In this document: positions 20,994-31,865 of the stretch, piece by piece
Position numbering within the stretch: the first letter of the stretch is position 1
Layout of the letters: each line of letters starts with the position of its first letter
Source: Eukaryota sp. TZLM1-RC
Taxonomy: Eukaryota > Metamonada: BaSk clade
Assembly (NCBI GenBank): GCA_040285825.1
Contig: JAUPSS010000005.1
Location: forward strand, 1,674,001-1,738,000
Reading direction: 5' to 3'
DNA: 64,000 bases
The notes under the pieces: generated by a model
The model's input: only the letters and a program-made list of their open reading frames with translations
What the model was told of the DNA's origin: nothing
Databases searched by the model: none
Position numbers and translations under genes: made by a program

Positions 20994-22660
20994 ATTTTTA
21001 TTCAACAACAAATATGAAATACACAATTAAAACTCCACATCCTCAAAACCTGCCTCCCCTACATCAAAACAATTAATCGCCAAAGATTCAGAAAATTTCC
21101 CAAAAGAAGATAGTGAATCAGAAATTAGTGTTACCATTCCCTTAAAAATAGAAAATACAATCCTGTTTTGCCAGTAAACACGATTGAAAATTCTTCCAGT
21201 TCTTTCCTTTACAACTACAACAAAATCCTCAAGGAAAGCCATAGCAGCCTTACCTAGAGATCCAAGCAAAGAAAAAACAAATGGACATAAATTATATTGG
21301 GCATGAGAATTTTCATTAACCGAGGAAATGGGTTTCGCATATTTAGCAATTTTATATTTTTCGCCTGCAAGAAGAGGATTATTTACATCCGAGTTAATGA
21401 AATGTTCGTTAGAGGAATTACAAGGGTCAATAGACTTGGCGTCCAAAATAGTAAAACTACCATTTAAACCAGGAACAACTAGATCACCTCTAGTCAGACC
21501 CATAGAACCTCTGTTGTAACGCGTACTATCAATATTGGGATCATCAAGAATTAATTTTGATAACAGCGGTTCTAAAAAGGAATCTACACGATATGATTTG
21601 CACATTACATAAATTTGGTCCCTGACGTTATTATGCACTTTGCTTCTAAACGTAATGAAATGTTTACAGTTCAAAAGATGAGTAAACAAAAGAGGTTTAC
21701 CACATTTACAAGTTAAATGATTGGGCAAATTGTTTGGCCACAGAAAACAACGAAAACGCATGTTTAGAAGCCATTCATTGTCTTTTAACAAAAGTCCATA
21801 AACAGAGGGAACTTGAGTTACTAAAGCAGCAGCTGAACTATCACGAATATCCTTTAAAAAATTACCGAAAGCGGGATTCTTAGTTTTGGCCAAGCCAAGT
21901 CTTACTTCATAATCCAAGCCTTCATATAATTTAACCAGATGGTGCTGAAGCTTTTTCAAGCAAAAACGTAAATTTGGAAGTGATCGAGTGGGAATTTCTT
22001 GAACATTTTGAGGAAAACACTGAATCCAGATATCACTAGGCAAATTTTCTAATTCAAATTGCAGTTGATTCAAGTAAAAATTTGATTCACCATTGATCAG
22101 ATGAACATCAAAAGGGAACCTTTGGAAAAATTCAAAAACAAAATTTTTACCACCTCCCAAAAATGCTGCTTTACACAGAATCGAAGATTTGGTGAATCCA
22201 ATTCCACCCAAATCTGCTGAACAAAATACATGACTTCGAATTAAAGATTCATTTACTTCTAATAAAGAAGAAAAAATTTGACTCGAAGTTTGTTAAAAGA
22301 TCTGCAAAAATTGAGAGATACCGAAGGGGAGTTGACCTTAAAATATGAGTGAATTTTCCAGAATAACAAATTTTTAAAATAAAAAATTTGATGTGTTTCT
22401 CAATGTCACATTCAGCAATAAAACTAAGATCCTTGTCAAACTTCTCCAATAAATTGTTTAACTGGGAATAAATTTCATCCAAATTGCCAAGCCAACATCC
22501 AAGAAACTTAAAAGCTTGTTGGTCATAATTGATAAAAGGAATCTGAGCTCCACCAATCATCAAATATTGTTTTTCTCTACCAATCAGGAGACATTTAGAT
22601 GGGTTCAAAGCTAAACCAATTTCTTTGTATTTCGCCGCAATGTTTTCAGAAACCCTAGAA
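20994..22660 (-). mobile_element. LINE-A2 copy, 5'-truncated
   Basis: Nearly identical to LINE-A1 from the 3' tail (TTCAACAACAAATATG) up to 22660, where similarity stops abruptly inside the RT region after C-C-C-T-A-G-A-A. The 21027-22211 part is an intact frame covering the post-RT region, the zinc motif (C-K-C-x7-H-x3-C) and the endonuclease core (R-G-D-L-V-V-P...D-A-K). The 22249-22608 part is in another frame because of an A-run difference. The truncation point is 58 bp from the ATG of the LRR gene, so the element sits in that gene's upstream region, head to head. Confidence 0.9.
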
Positions 22661-22717
22661 AAAAAATTGATACAAATATGGTCCCTACTTATTTCATTAC
22701 AACCAATACCTAAAAGA

Positions 22718-25015
22718 ATGACCTATACCACACAGTATGCATCCATACTGACACTACCAGATGACTATGACACGTTTATGTGGCCACTTCACTTCCTTCA
22801 ATCGACTTTTCTTCATCGATGTCAAGACCTAGAAATCGAAGTATCAATACCAATATGGCGTCGTTTTACTGACCGTTTTTCTTTCTCGTCTAAAACACGC
22901 TGTCTAGACTTCACATCTACTGGCTTTGGCGAAAGTTCCTTCACCTTTTTCTTCTCTTCTCTTCCTTCACTACCAATAGCGAACCAGCTCTACGCCATCA
23001 ACCTTTCTGACAATCCTATATCTGACACCGCTGCTTCCTCTGTCTCCTCATTCCTCTCCACTCACCCTTCCAGACTCTCTGTCCTTCTCCTACGAGGATG
23101 TGGTCTCTCCCCTATTGCTTCTGCCAGCATTATTGAATCTCTCACCTCCAACCCTTTCCTTCTTCACCTTGACCTTTCTTCTTCTTCCACCGGAGTTCGG
23201 AATCATTTAGGCCAAGCTTCAGCTCAGCACTTGGCAACTCTCTTGTCTTTTAACCATTTGAGAACATTAAATCTATCTGGATGTGGTCTTGGTCGCCATG
23301 TTGCTCTTTTGGTTCCTCAATTAACTCAATGTAGTTCAATAAGAAAATTGTTTCTATCATCGAATGCTCTGGGAGATGTTGCTTTTGTTATTCACGAACT
23401 TTCCAAGTGTTTTCGGCAAGATTCGACCTCGGGACTAGCTCACCTAGATCTGAGTAGAAACCGTTTCAGCCAGGAGTGTTGGAAGGCCGTGGGTAATTTG
23501 GTAGTCAAGAAAGAAATAGAGCTCAAGTCAGTACTCAGTGTTTCTGTAGGTGATGGATTGAAATATTTGAACTTGTCAGACAATACATTGACAAATGATG
23601 GCGAAGTTGTTCAATTAGCAGCTAATTTACCAGGAAATTTAGAAGAATTTTCGTTAAACAATGTAAGTTTAAATGATGAGTTGTTCGAATTATTGTTACC
23701 AAGAATTTTAAAAATTAAAGTTTTGAGCTTAGCAAGAAACAACTTGACTGATTCCGCAATCAGTTCATTAAAAAGGTCGTTTTTGACCCCTTCGACTCAA
23801 TCCAACGTCATCAGTCTTGACTTGTCTAGAAATAAGCTCAGAATTCCATCAGACCTTCCTTTTTTGGTTGTTGAATCAGGAGTTAAACATTTAAATTTAG
23901 CTGATAATAATATTAGAGATTCTGTAGTTGTCGAGATTGCCCAATATTTGGACAAACTGAGCTCTTCTTGTCAACTAGAAGAGCTCAATTTATCGTCAAA
24001 TGCTGTCAAGATTTTAGGTGCTGAGATGCTGTCAGATGTTATGCCAAAGGTGACATCTTTAAAAAGGATCAAATTGAGAGCCAATGATGTCACCTCCAAA
24101 ATTTTGGATAAAATTGACAGAATAACTGAGGAAAAATCAAAGAGGGATAATTTGCAAGAAATTTCAAGACTGTCCGCAGATATTGAAAGACTTGTCGAGG
24201 TTAGGTCAGAACTTCCAGAATTGGAAATTAGAAAACAGCAAGAGGAGTATTTACTGCAAAAACATCACAATAAAAGGGTCGATCTTCATTCCAAAATAGA
24301 AGCTCATAAATCAAAAATGATGGCAAGAAGAGATCACATGACATCAGCACTGGCTTCTGCCAAAAAATTCAGATCGTCAGTAGATGCTAAAGTTTCTGAC
24401 ACTCTTGACCATTTTAATGAAAGAAAAGCTGATCACCAAGATTCAATTAATTCTTTGCTCAATAAAATGGAAAAAGAAAGAAAATTGAAGAACCAATTGG
24501 AGAAATCATTAAGAACTGTTAGAACTCAATTTGAACAATTTCAAACCAAGGCTAATGAAGATATGGTATCTTTAAGAAGTGAGGTGAGTGCTCAAAGGAC
24601 CGCTGTTGACCTTGAAAGGAAAAGAGTTGAAAAGTCAAACGAAGTCAAGGATGATGTTGGCCAAGTTGCCTCTAAGAAGATCAAAAAGACCAAAAAAGGA
24701 TCAAAAGGTAGTTCAAAAACAAAGACCAAAACAAAGAGACCAGCCAGTAGACCTAGACCTTCTACTACTACCTCTACTGCAAGAAGACCACCATCTAGAC
24801 CAAAGACAAAGCCAAAGTCAAGTTCTAGTGCTTTAAGTGAACTTTCTTCAATGGTGCAATCGAAAGGAAAGAAAAAACCAAATCGGAAACCGGAAAGTTC
24901 TATCAAAAATGATGTCGATCAAGTGGTTGCCGAAGAAGAACCAACAGGACCTGTTTCGGTCCAGAATTTCAGCATTAGCGATGAAGTTAGTACAAAATTG
25001 GTGGTAAAAAGGTGA
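22718..25015 (+). CDS. LRR protein with coiled coil and basic tail (765 aa)
   Basis: I choose ATG 22718 (M-T-Y-T-T-Q-Y-A). The open frame continues back to a TTG at 22625, but its first dozen codons are antisense LINE-A2. Residues about 70-480 carry ribonuclease-inhibitor-type LRRs (L-x-x-L-D-L-S-x-N, for example H-L-D-L-S-R-N-R-F, Y-L-N-L-S-D-N-T-L). Residues about 480-670 are a long coiled coil, and 680-740 are Lys/Arg/Ser/Thr-rich and probably disordered. The layout resembles LRR-coiled-coil scaffold proteins of flagella and cytoskeleton, but no specific family is assigned. The LINE insertion just upstream may have replaced part of its promoter. Confidence 0.8.
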   Translation: MTYTTQYASILTLPDDYDTFMWPLHFLQSTFLHRCQDLEIEVSIPIWRRFTDRFSFSSKTRCLDFTSTGFGESSFTFFFSSLPSLPIANQLYAINLSDNPISDTAASSVSSFLSTHPSRLSVLLLRGCGLSPIASASIIESLTSNPFLLHLDLSSSSTGVRNHLGQASAQHLATLLSFNHLRTLNLSGCGLGRHVALLVPQLTQCSSIRKLFLSSNALGDVAFVIHELSKCFRQDSTSGLAHLDLSRNRFSQECWKAVGNLVVKKEIELKSVLSVSVGDGLKYLNLSDNTLTNDGEVVQLAANLPGNLEEFSLNNVSLNDELFELLLPRILKIKVLSLARNNLTDSAISSLKRSFLTPSTQSNVISLDLSRNKLRIPSDLPFLVVESGVKHLNLADNNIRDSVVVEIAQYLDKLSSSCQLEELNLSSNAVKILGAEMLSDVMPKVTSLKRIKLRANDVTSKILDKIDRITEEKSKRDNLQEISRLSADIERLVEVRSELPELEIRKQQEEYLLQKHHNKRVDLHSKIEAHKSKMMARRDHMTSALASAKKFRSSVDAKVSDTLDHFNERKADHQDSINSLLNKMEKERKLKNQLEKSLRTVRTQFEQFQTKANEDMVSLRSEVSAQRTAVDLERKRVEKSNEVKDDVGQVASKKIKKTKKGSKGSSKTKTKTKRPASRPRPSTTTSTARRPPSRPKTKPKSSSSALSELSSMVQSKGKKKPNRKPESSIKNDVDQVVAEEEPTGPVSVQNFSISDEVSTKLVVKR

Positions 25016-26063
25016 ATTAGCCTCAAAGTATTGTTTTCTTTTTAAAAGCAATTTCTCAGTTATTGTGTTTTTCTGTATATTTTGTATAGTAGTTAATTAA
25101 TTCTTTTTTTTTCTTTTTTTATTTAATTCTGTTCCGTAAATATTTTATATCATATTATTCCTAGTTTGATGGTGGCTGGAATATTTTTAAATTTTTGTAA
25201 ACCACAACTGCTCTCAGAATAAATCAGGGAGAGTTATATTTACATTTTTAGTTATTCTAGTTTATTTTTTATTTTTTATTTTTTTATTTGTTCGCTTCAA
25301 ATTTCTCTTTAGCAAAAAGAATCCATATAATCTATTAATATTCATCTCCACAAAAGAAAAAGAAATAGAAGTAGATTTGCTGTCCAATTTAAAGGAAATT
25401 TATTTATAATAAAAATTAATTTAGTTAATCCAAAGTCATTCTGCATATAGCTTCCATATTCGAGGGTTTTGATCAAAACTTAGCCGTTCTACACATTTTT
25501 GGTCGATTAAGAGCTCAAAAATGGGATTTATACAAGCAATAATTAGAGGAAACTGAAGTGTTTAAGTATAGGATCACCCATATATGGAATATGTCAAGGA
25601 ACAAATCACAAGAGAAATTTTGTCAAAATTTTGTTGTCAGATTCTTTTTGTCTGTGTATGTCCACTCTAATCGTTATATCAACTTCAATAAATGTGGATG
25701 ATGATCGGGAATTCGCAAATAATTGTCCAAAGACTTAGGTACTTAATTTTGTAATTCAGAATCTGTACTGACTGGCGACAATAATTGTAACACCCATGCA
25801 CGCAGAAGTTGAATAACGCCTAGTATGGGAAAAGCTTAATTGAACAATTAGAGTAGAGTAAGTAGTGGAAAACAAATGGCTAAAATTTAATTCAAATTTA
25901 AATCGTTTTCAGGACACAGAAACAGAATAAAATCGAACATGATAATTGTTTTGACAGTGTTGGAGGTTATCAGTGTCTGAGTTGAGTAAAACCCTAACAG
26001 CTGCTGTGATTCATTGAATGAAGATTGCTATTCAAAAAAGAAACACTTTACAGTTACCAAGTC
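25016..26063. other. Intergenic, 1 kb
   Basis: Very AT-rich with T-runs (25100-25300). I see no gene, LINE or LTR piece. The kinase frame is open back to a TTG at 26025, but no ATG lies there. Confidence 0.4.
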
Positions 26064-28565
26064 ATGCTTAAAGGAGCAGCACTAATGGTGCTCCTTAGTG
26101 CAATCGCTGCTGGTTTCACCTTCCTCCTTCTTAGATTTGTGCTTGTGAATACTCTGGGTCAAGATTTTCTCATTGAAATAGTTTATTGGGAGACAGGGCT
26201 TGCGTTCCTTCTTCTAGTCAGCTATGGAATCACTGTGGCGCCTATAGTTTTCTCCAGCTATCTTGTCTCACGCCTCACGGTCTTCTCTTTCACTTACTCA
26301 GTGGGTACTCTTTTCATCCTTGCTTTTTTTCAAACTCTTTCTGCCATGCTTTTTGCACTGATTGCGACACACCTCTTTCATTTAAACCTGCGATACCCTC
26401 AGCCGAGAGACATAGTGGTTATGTTCATAATAGTGGTGATTTACTTGTTTTGCACGTTATGGTTGGCATATTTCATCATTCTCGTTATTGAAGGTGCCCC
26501 TGCACTCTCCCCACTGGCTGGGTTACTGATTTGGATGACTGTTGCTACATTTGTTTTCTTTTCATCTGGCTTACTATTTGCTTCTATTGTTGTTCCCATC
26601 ATTGATCACTTGCTGTGCAAATATACTCCTCAATACAGCCATCACTTGGCTGATGAGAACAGATTATACGTTCAAGGTTCACAGCACCAATGCTTGTTGT
26701 GTGATTCCTGTTGGATTAGAAGCTGGAAATCTCTCTTTGTTTATCTTGTCAACCTTGTGTACATTTCCCTGCTGTTGTGGTTCTCTTCTACTGGACCGTT
26801 GATGTGGTACACTCTTACACCATTCCCTTTCAGCTTCTACTTTATTCTTCAAGGCTATCTATGGAGTGTATTGTGGAGCTTCTCTGTGTTTATTGCCACA
26901 TGGTTCTCCGCAGCAGTGTTTGGAACCTTCCCTACCCCCGGGGTTTCATTAGCATTCTTTATTGCGGCAATAACAGTAGTTGTTTTGTTTGCTGCCATCA
27001 ACTCCGATCACCTGCGAAAAGCAAAGAGGGAGCGAGAGGAGTTTCTCAACAGTGAGGTGGCTAAGAGAACACGTCAGTTAGAGCAGGTGAGGGATGAGTT
27101 GGAGGAGCTGTTGGCTACAAAGTCTCAGTTTTTAAGAGGGGTGAGCCATGAAGCCGTGACCCCTCTCAACCAAATGTACACGGCTATCTCTCTTCTGCAA
27201 GGACTTACAGAAAAACCTCTTGTTCAAAACAAAACGTCCACAGCATTAATAAATGTCAATCGGTTAAATTATGTGGTGGATGATTGCCTACTTGCTACTA
27301 GGTTGGAATGGGACGGTAGCTTACCAATGGCTGCTTCAATTATGTCTTATCCATTCTATAGTTTACTGGATGAGGTTGGAGGTAGCATTTGTGCCGTTGA
27401 TTCTCGCTTAATGGTGTACATGATTCAGGAACACCCTAGTCCGAAGGGGTTTATCAGTCTTTTGGACGCTTCCAGGGTCTCCAAGTTGTTGCAATTGGTG
27501 CTGAGAATATGTTTTTCCTTTTCCAACACTGCAATCGTTAATGTTCTTCAGTATAGTGAAATACCCATGGAAAAGGTGCCAGAGAATCAACTTGTTGAAA
27601 ATGCAAAAGGATGGTCACGGTTACTGTTAGATTTTTCACCAGGTGCTCCACGGACACAACCCTCCGTTTTCAGTGAGAGCGGTGTGGCTTCGCGTTTTCA
27701 CCCTTCAGCTCTCGTTGCGCAACTTACATTGGCTTGTGGTTTCAGTGCGTGCTTCTCCGATGATGCACACTCGATCAGAATTGAGATAATTACGCCCTTT
27801 GCTGAAGAGATTGACTACACACAGTTCGTTCCGACTTTCTGCTCAAAATACGAGTGGTTCACACTGCTCTCGGAAGATCCGTGCACTGTTAAGTACATAT
27901 CAGGTCTTCTTTCATCCATTTTAACCAATATTGCAAGTACTGATATCAGGAAAAATTGTCCTGAGAAGCACATTTTTATTGTTGATGAGCTACATCCGGT
28001 TGAAAAGGAACATTTGAACGAAATCTTTACCAGCTGTCCTTCATCAAGTTATGTGTTTGTGGGAAAGTCACGCAGTACCTTCAACTTTATTGATTTTCCA
28101 ATAACGCCCCGTAAACTCTTTCTTTTCCTCGAGTCATTTGCTACTCATTTACCTACAAAAAGTGAAAGTAGTCAACCATTTGTGCTAGTTGTAGATGATA
28201 TGAAAATGAATGTTAAATTACTGGTGGCTATGCTAAAGAAACTTGGTGTTTCTTCTGATGAAGCATTTGATGGAAGGGAAGCTTTTCTCAAAGTAAAGGA
28301 TAGATGGGCGGAAAACAGACCCTACAGGTTGATTTTGATGGACATTCTCATGCCCTTTTCTGGCATTGATGCCACTCGGCTGATCAGAAATTATGAAAGA
28401 ACCAAGTCAATGGGATCAATTATCGTGGCAGTTTCCGCTCATGCTACTGAAGATGCTGCTCTACGAGCCGAAATGGAAACCGCCCAGTTTGATGACTTTG
28501 TTAAAAAGCCTTTGCAATTAAACAAGTTGAAGTTGTTGCTGACCAAGGCTGGCATGGGGAGTTGA
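26064..28565 (+). CDS. Membrane hybrid histidine kinase with degenerate ATPase and C-terminal receiver (833 aa)
   Basis: The start is ATG 26064 (M-L-K-G-A-A-L-M). About eight or nine membrane helices fill residues 1-310, followed by a coiled coil. A dimerisation/phosphoacceptor helix carries V-S-H-E-A-V-T-P-L-N with His362. The following region should be the ATPase, but I find no convincing N-box Asn or G-boxes; the expected N-box position reads L-L-Q-L-V-L-R-I-C-F-S-F. The receiver at about 705-830 is complete: V-V-D-D, phosphoacceptor Asp760 in M-D-I-L-M-P, V-S-A-H, and K-K-P-L. So it can probably be phosphorylated on the receiver, but may rely on a partner kinase or act as a sensor pseudokinase. 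It is a eukaryotic two-component protein; the ligand is unknown. Confidence 0.85.
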   Translation: MLKGAALMVLLSAIAAGFTFLLLRFVLVNTLGQDFLIEIVYWETGLAFLLLVSYGITVAPIVFSSYLVSRLTVFSFTYSVGTLFILAFFQTLSAMLFALIATHLFHLNLRYPQPRDIVVMFIIVVIYLFCTLWLAYFIILVIEGAPALSPLAGLLIWMTVATFVFFSSGLLFASIVVPIIDHLLCKYTPQYSHHLADENRLYVQGSQHQCLLCDSCWIRSWKSLFVYLVNLVYISLLLWFSSTGPLMWYTLTPFPFSFYFILQGYLWSVLWSFSVFIATWFSAAVFGTFPTPGVSLAFFIAAITVVVLFAAINSDHLRKAKREREEFLNSEVAKRTRQLEQVRDELEELLATKSQFLRGVSHEAVTPLNQMYTAISLLQGLTEKPLVQNKTSTALINVNRLNYVVDDCLLATRLEWDGSLPMAASIMSYPFYSLLDEVGGSICAVDSRLMVYMIQEHPSPKGFISLLDASRVSKLLQLVLRICFSFSNTAIVNVLQYSEIPMEKVPENQLVENAKGWSRLLLDFSPGAPRTQPSVFSESGVASRFHPSALVAQLTLACGFSACFSDDAHSIRIEIITPFAEEIDYTQFVPTFCSKYEWFTLLSEDPCTVKYISGLLSSILTNIASTDIRKNCPEKHIFIVDELHPVEKEHLNEIFTSCPSSSYVFVGKSRSTFNFIDFPITPRKLFLFLESFATHLPTKSESSQPFVLVVDDMKMNVKLLVAMLKKLGVSSDEAFDGREAFLKVKDRWAENRPYRLILMDILMPFSGIDATRLIRNYERTKSMGSIIVAVSAHATEDAALRAEMETAQFDDFVKKPLQLNKLKLLLTKAGMGS

Positions 28566-28812
28566 GTGATCTTTTTGGTTTTGTTAAATTCTAATTAAAA
28601 AAGTGATAATGATTGGTGTTTGTTCTGTCAAAGTTTTGTCCAATGGTTAGACAGTTATTATTATTTTTGATTTTCAATTCATTTTTGTTACTCATCATTT
28701 ATTACTTTTGATTTATCATTAATATGACAATTCATTAACTTGGTACAGGTACCGTCAAACTCATTGTTTTGTTGGTTGTCTTCATAACAAAAGGAAAATT
28801 AATTTTTTCTTG
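28566..28812. other. Intergenic
   Basis: 3' flank of the kinase gene up to the LINE-A1 target duplication. Nothing else seen. Confidence 0.4.
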
Positions 28813-28827
28813 AAATTGAGGAAAAAT
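28813..28827. repeat. Target-site duplication, left copy
   Basis: AAATTGAGGAAAAAT, identical to 32237-32251, brackets LINE-A1. Confidence 0.85.
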
Positions 28828-28868
28828 TTTTAAAACTTTTTATTCAACAACAAATATGAAATACACAA

Positions 28869-29917
28869 TTAAAACTCCACATCCTCAAAACCTGCCTCCC
28901 CTACATCAAAACAATTAATCGCTAAAGATTCAGAAAATTTCCCAAAAGAAGATAGTGAATCAGAAATTAGTGTTACCATTCCCTTAAAAATAGAAAATAC
29001 AATCCTGTTTTGCCAGTAAACACGATTGAAAATTCTTCCAGTTCTTTCCTTTACAACTACAACAAAATCCTCCAGGAAAGCCATAGCAGCCTTACCTAGA
29101 GATCCAAGCAAAGAAAAAACAAATGGACATAAATTATATTGGGCATGAGAATTTTCATTAACCGAGGAAATGGGTTTCGCATATTTAGCAATTTTATATT
29201 TTTCGCCTGCAAGAAGAGGATTATTTACATCCGAGTTAATGAAATGTTCGTTAGAGGAATTACAAGGGTCAATAGACATGGCGTCCAAAATAGTAAAACT
29301 ACCATTTAAACCAGGAACAACTAGATCACCTCTAGTCAGACCCATAGAAGCTCTGTTGTAACGCGTACTATCAATATTGGGATCATCAAGAATTAATTTT
29401 GATAACAGCGGTTCTAAAAAGGAATCTACACGATATGATTTGCACATTACATAAATTTGGTCCCTGACGTTATTATGCACTTTGCTTCTAAACGTAATGA
29501 AATGTTTACAGTTCAAAAGATGAGTAAACAAAAGAGGTTTACCACATTTACAAGTTAAATGATTGGGCAAATTGTTTGGCCACAGAAAACAACGAAAACG
29601 CATGTTTAGAAGCCATTCATTGTCTTTTTAACAAAAGTCCATAAACAGAGGGAACTTGAGTTACTAAAGCAGCAGCTGAACTATGACGAATATCCTTTAA
29701 AAAAATTACCGAAAGCGGGATTTTTAGTTTTGGCCAAGCCAAGTCTTACTTCATAATCCAAGCCTTCATATAATTTAACCAGATGGTGCTGAAGCTTTTT
29801 CAAGCAAAAACGTAAATTTGGAAGTGATCGAGTGGGAATTTCTTGAACATTTTGAGGAAAACACTGAATCCAGATATCACTAGGCAAATTTTCTAATTCA
29901 AATTGCAGTTGATTCAA
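28869..29917 (-). pseudogene. LINE-A1 C-terminal zinc/endonuclease region, frameshifted
   Basis: Two pieces in different frames (29917-29681 and 29603-28869), corresponding to the single intact frame of LINE-A2. Homopolymer length differences near 29627, 29700 and 29980 cause the breaks. The second piece holds C-K-C-G-K-P-L-L-F-T-H-L-L-N-C and the catalytic-type acidic residues (G-D-L-V-V-P, then L-D-A-M where LINE-A2 has D-A-K, so the likely catalytic Lys is Met here). It would cut the target DNA in target-primed insertion. Confidence 0.8.
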
Positions 29918-29940
29918 GTAAAAATTTGATTCACCATTGA

Positions 29941-31518
29941 TCAGATGAACATCAAAAGGGAACCTTTGGAAAAATTCAAAACAAAATTTTTACCACCTCC
30001 CAAAAATGCTGCTTTACACAGAATCGAAGATTTGGTGAATCCAATTCCACCCAAATCTGCTGAACAAAATACATGACTTCGAATTAAAGATTCATTTACT
30101 TCTAATAAAGAAGAAAAAAATTTGACTCGAAGTTTGTTAAAAGATCTGCAAAAATTGAGAGATACCGAAGGGGGAGTTGACCTTAAAATATGAGTGAATT
30201 TTCCAGAATAACAAATTTTTAAAATAAAAAATTTGATGTGTTTCTCAATGTCACATTCAGCAATAAAACTAAGATCCTTGTCAAACTTCTCCAATAAATT
30301 GTTTAACTGGGAATAAATTTCATCCAAATTGCCAAGCCAACATCCAAGAAACTTAAAAGCTTGATGGTCATAATTGATAAAAGGAATCTGAGCTCCACCA
30401 ATCATCAAAGATTGTTTTTCTCTACCAATCAAGAGACATTTAGATGGGTTCAAAGCTAAACCAATTTCTTTGTATTTCGCCGCAATGTCTTCAGAAACCC
30501 TAGAAATGCTTTCAAAAGAACCAATAATAGAAATGTCATCCATATAGGCAACAATACGCAAATCAGGGAAATCTTGTTGTGTCATTTTAATAATATTATG
30601 AATAGCCAAACAAAACAGCAAAGGGCCTAGAGGATCACCTTGTTTCACACCAGAAGAAGATTCAAGGGTAAAGGAGTCAAAAATTAAGTCTGATTTTTTT
30701 CCATAAAATAAATAAAAATATGCAGTAAGTTCAGGAAAATCATGAAGAAGGACATCAAAAATACAATTACGTTTCACAGAATTGAAAGCATTTTTGAAAT
30801 CCAAATTGAAAATATATTGATGCTGTTGACTATTGAAAAAAACATCTGAAGTCATTGAAGCAACAGAAGCACCTTCAACAGTTTTTATACCAAATTGGAA
30901 AGGCTTCAAATAGTCCCTTGCTTTAGTAGAAATTCTGTTAAAAATAAGCGAAGAAAGCAATCTGGTTAATGACTCTCCAATAGCAATTGGTCTAACTCCA
31001 TCAGGTTTGTCACCTTTACCAGGTTTAACTAAAGCAACTAAACGGGCAGCAGTCAATTCAGGCGGAGGAACATAATTTAAACACATTAAATTTTGAAAAT
31101 AGGAAGCAAGATCCTCAACAATTTCAGGAGCATTTTTACAGGCAGTTTTTAACAAATCAAAGGAAATGCCTGAAGGACCAGCAGCTTTTCCTTTTGGTAA
31201 TTTAGCAACGGCATTCAATACTTCGTGAGCCTGAAATGGATTTTCGAGCCAATATTGACAAATAGAAGGCTTACTGGGGCAAAAATGTTCAGTTGGATGG
31301 AGGGATTTCAATTTTTCAACAGTTTCGAGATTGGTATCAGCCAGTTTTCCCGAAAAAATATTTTTTAATCCGCTTCCATATCTACCTCTCAAAAACAATT
31401 TTTTTGCTTGAAAAGATGAATTAGCTTTTCTCTGTTTTGGTTTGTAATTAATTTTCTTCTTATTCTTTTTGGCAAAGAATTTCCAAAATCTTGTTATGTT
31501 CCATTTGTTTAATTTCAA
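29941..31518 (-). CDS. LINE-A1 reverse transcriptase region
   Basis: An open frame of 525 codons, with no ATG at its head (TTG overlapping the previous stop). RT motifs are in order: G-P-S-G-I-S-F-D-L-L, R-P-I-A-I-G-E-S, motif A F-N-L-D-F-K-N-A-F-N-S-V, motif B G-V-K-Q-G-D-P-L-G-P-L, motif C A-Y-M-D-D-I-S, then the thumb with H-I-K-F-F-I-L. All three catalytic Asp residues are present. The N-terminal 80 residues are Lys-rich. It ends early at 29941 because of an A-run deletion relative to LINE-A2. Confidence 0.9.
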   Translation of the reverse strand: MKLNKWNITRFWKFFAKKNKKKINYKPKQRKANSSFQAKKLFLRGRYGSGLKNIFSGKLADTNLETVEKLKSLHPTEHFCPSKPSICQYWLENPFQAHEVLNAVAKLPKGKAAGPSGISFDLLKTACKNAPEIVEDLASYFQNLMCLNYVPPPELTAARLVALVKPGKGDKPDGVRPIAIGESLTRLLSSLIFNRISTKARDYLKPFQFGIKTVEGASVASMTSDVFFNSQQHQYIFNLDFKNAFNSVKRNCIFDVLLHDFPELTAYFYLFYGKKSDLIFDSFTLESSSGVKQGDPLGPLLFCLAIHNIIKMTQQDFPDLRIVAYMDDISIIGSFESISRVSEDIAAKYKEIGLALNPSKCLLIGREKQSLMIGGAQIPFINYDHQAFKFLGCWLGNLDEIYSQLNNLLEKFDKDLSFIAECDIEKHIKFFILKICYSGKFTHILRSTPPSVSLNFCRSFNKLRVKFFSSLLEVNESLIRSHVFCSADLGGIGFTKSSILCKAAFLGGGKNFVLNFSKGSLLMFI

Positions 31519-31865
31519 TTGCGAAGAAAAGAACGCATTTCCATTGACAAAGGAACAGAACTGGCAGGACTCACCTCTACAGGAATTTTAACAGGTGTAC
31601 GAAGAGAATCACTTGTTTGACAGTCAAAACAAAACAATAGAGGGCGACCATTAGAAGAATTAGAGAGGAACTTTTTGCAAAAAGGACAACTATGTTTCAA
31701 GACATTATCCGTAGGATCAGGAGCAACAGTTTTTGGTAAATGAGTTTGATCAATATTTAAATCATAATTAACATCATCAGCAGAAACATTGGGAACAGGA
31801 GGAAGATTTAGTTCGGATGGCGTTTGCAAACTATTAACAATAGAAATATTGGTTTTCAGTCTCAT
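31515..31865 (-). CDS. LINE-A1 middle frame with C2-C2 type zinc motif
   Basis: 116 codons starting at ATG 31865, which overlaps the previous stop as ATGA, and ending at 31515, where TGA overlaps the next frame as TTGA. It contains C-P-F-C-K-K and C-F-D-C about 18 residues apart, a probable zinc ribbon. Both junctions are -1 steps, so this may be one polyprotein with two frameshifts, a stop-restart arrangement, or two mutations. No other copy in the window reaches this part. Confidence 0.7.
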   Translation of the reverse strand: MRLKTNISIVNSLQTPSELNLPPVPNVSADDVNYDLNIDQTHLPKTVAPDPTDNVLKHSCPFCKKFLSNSSNGRPLLFCFDCQTSDSLRTPVKIPVEVSPASSVPLSMEMRSFLRN

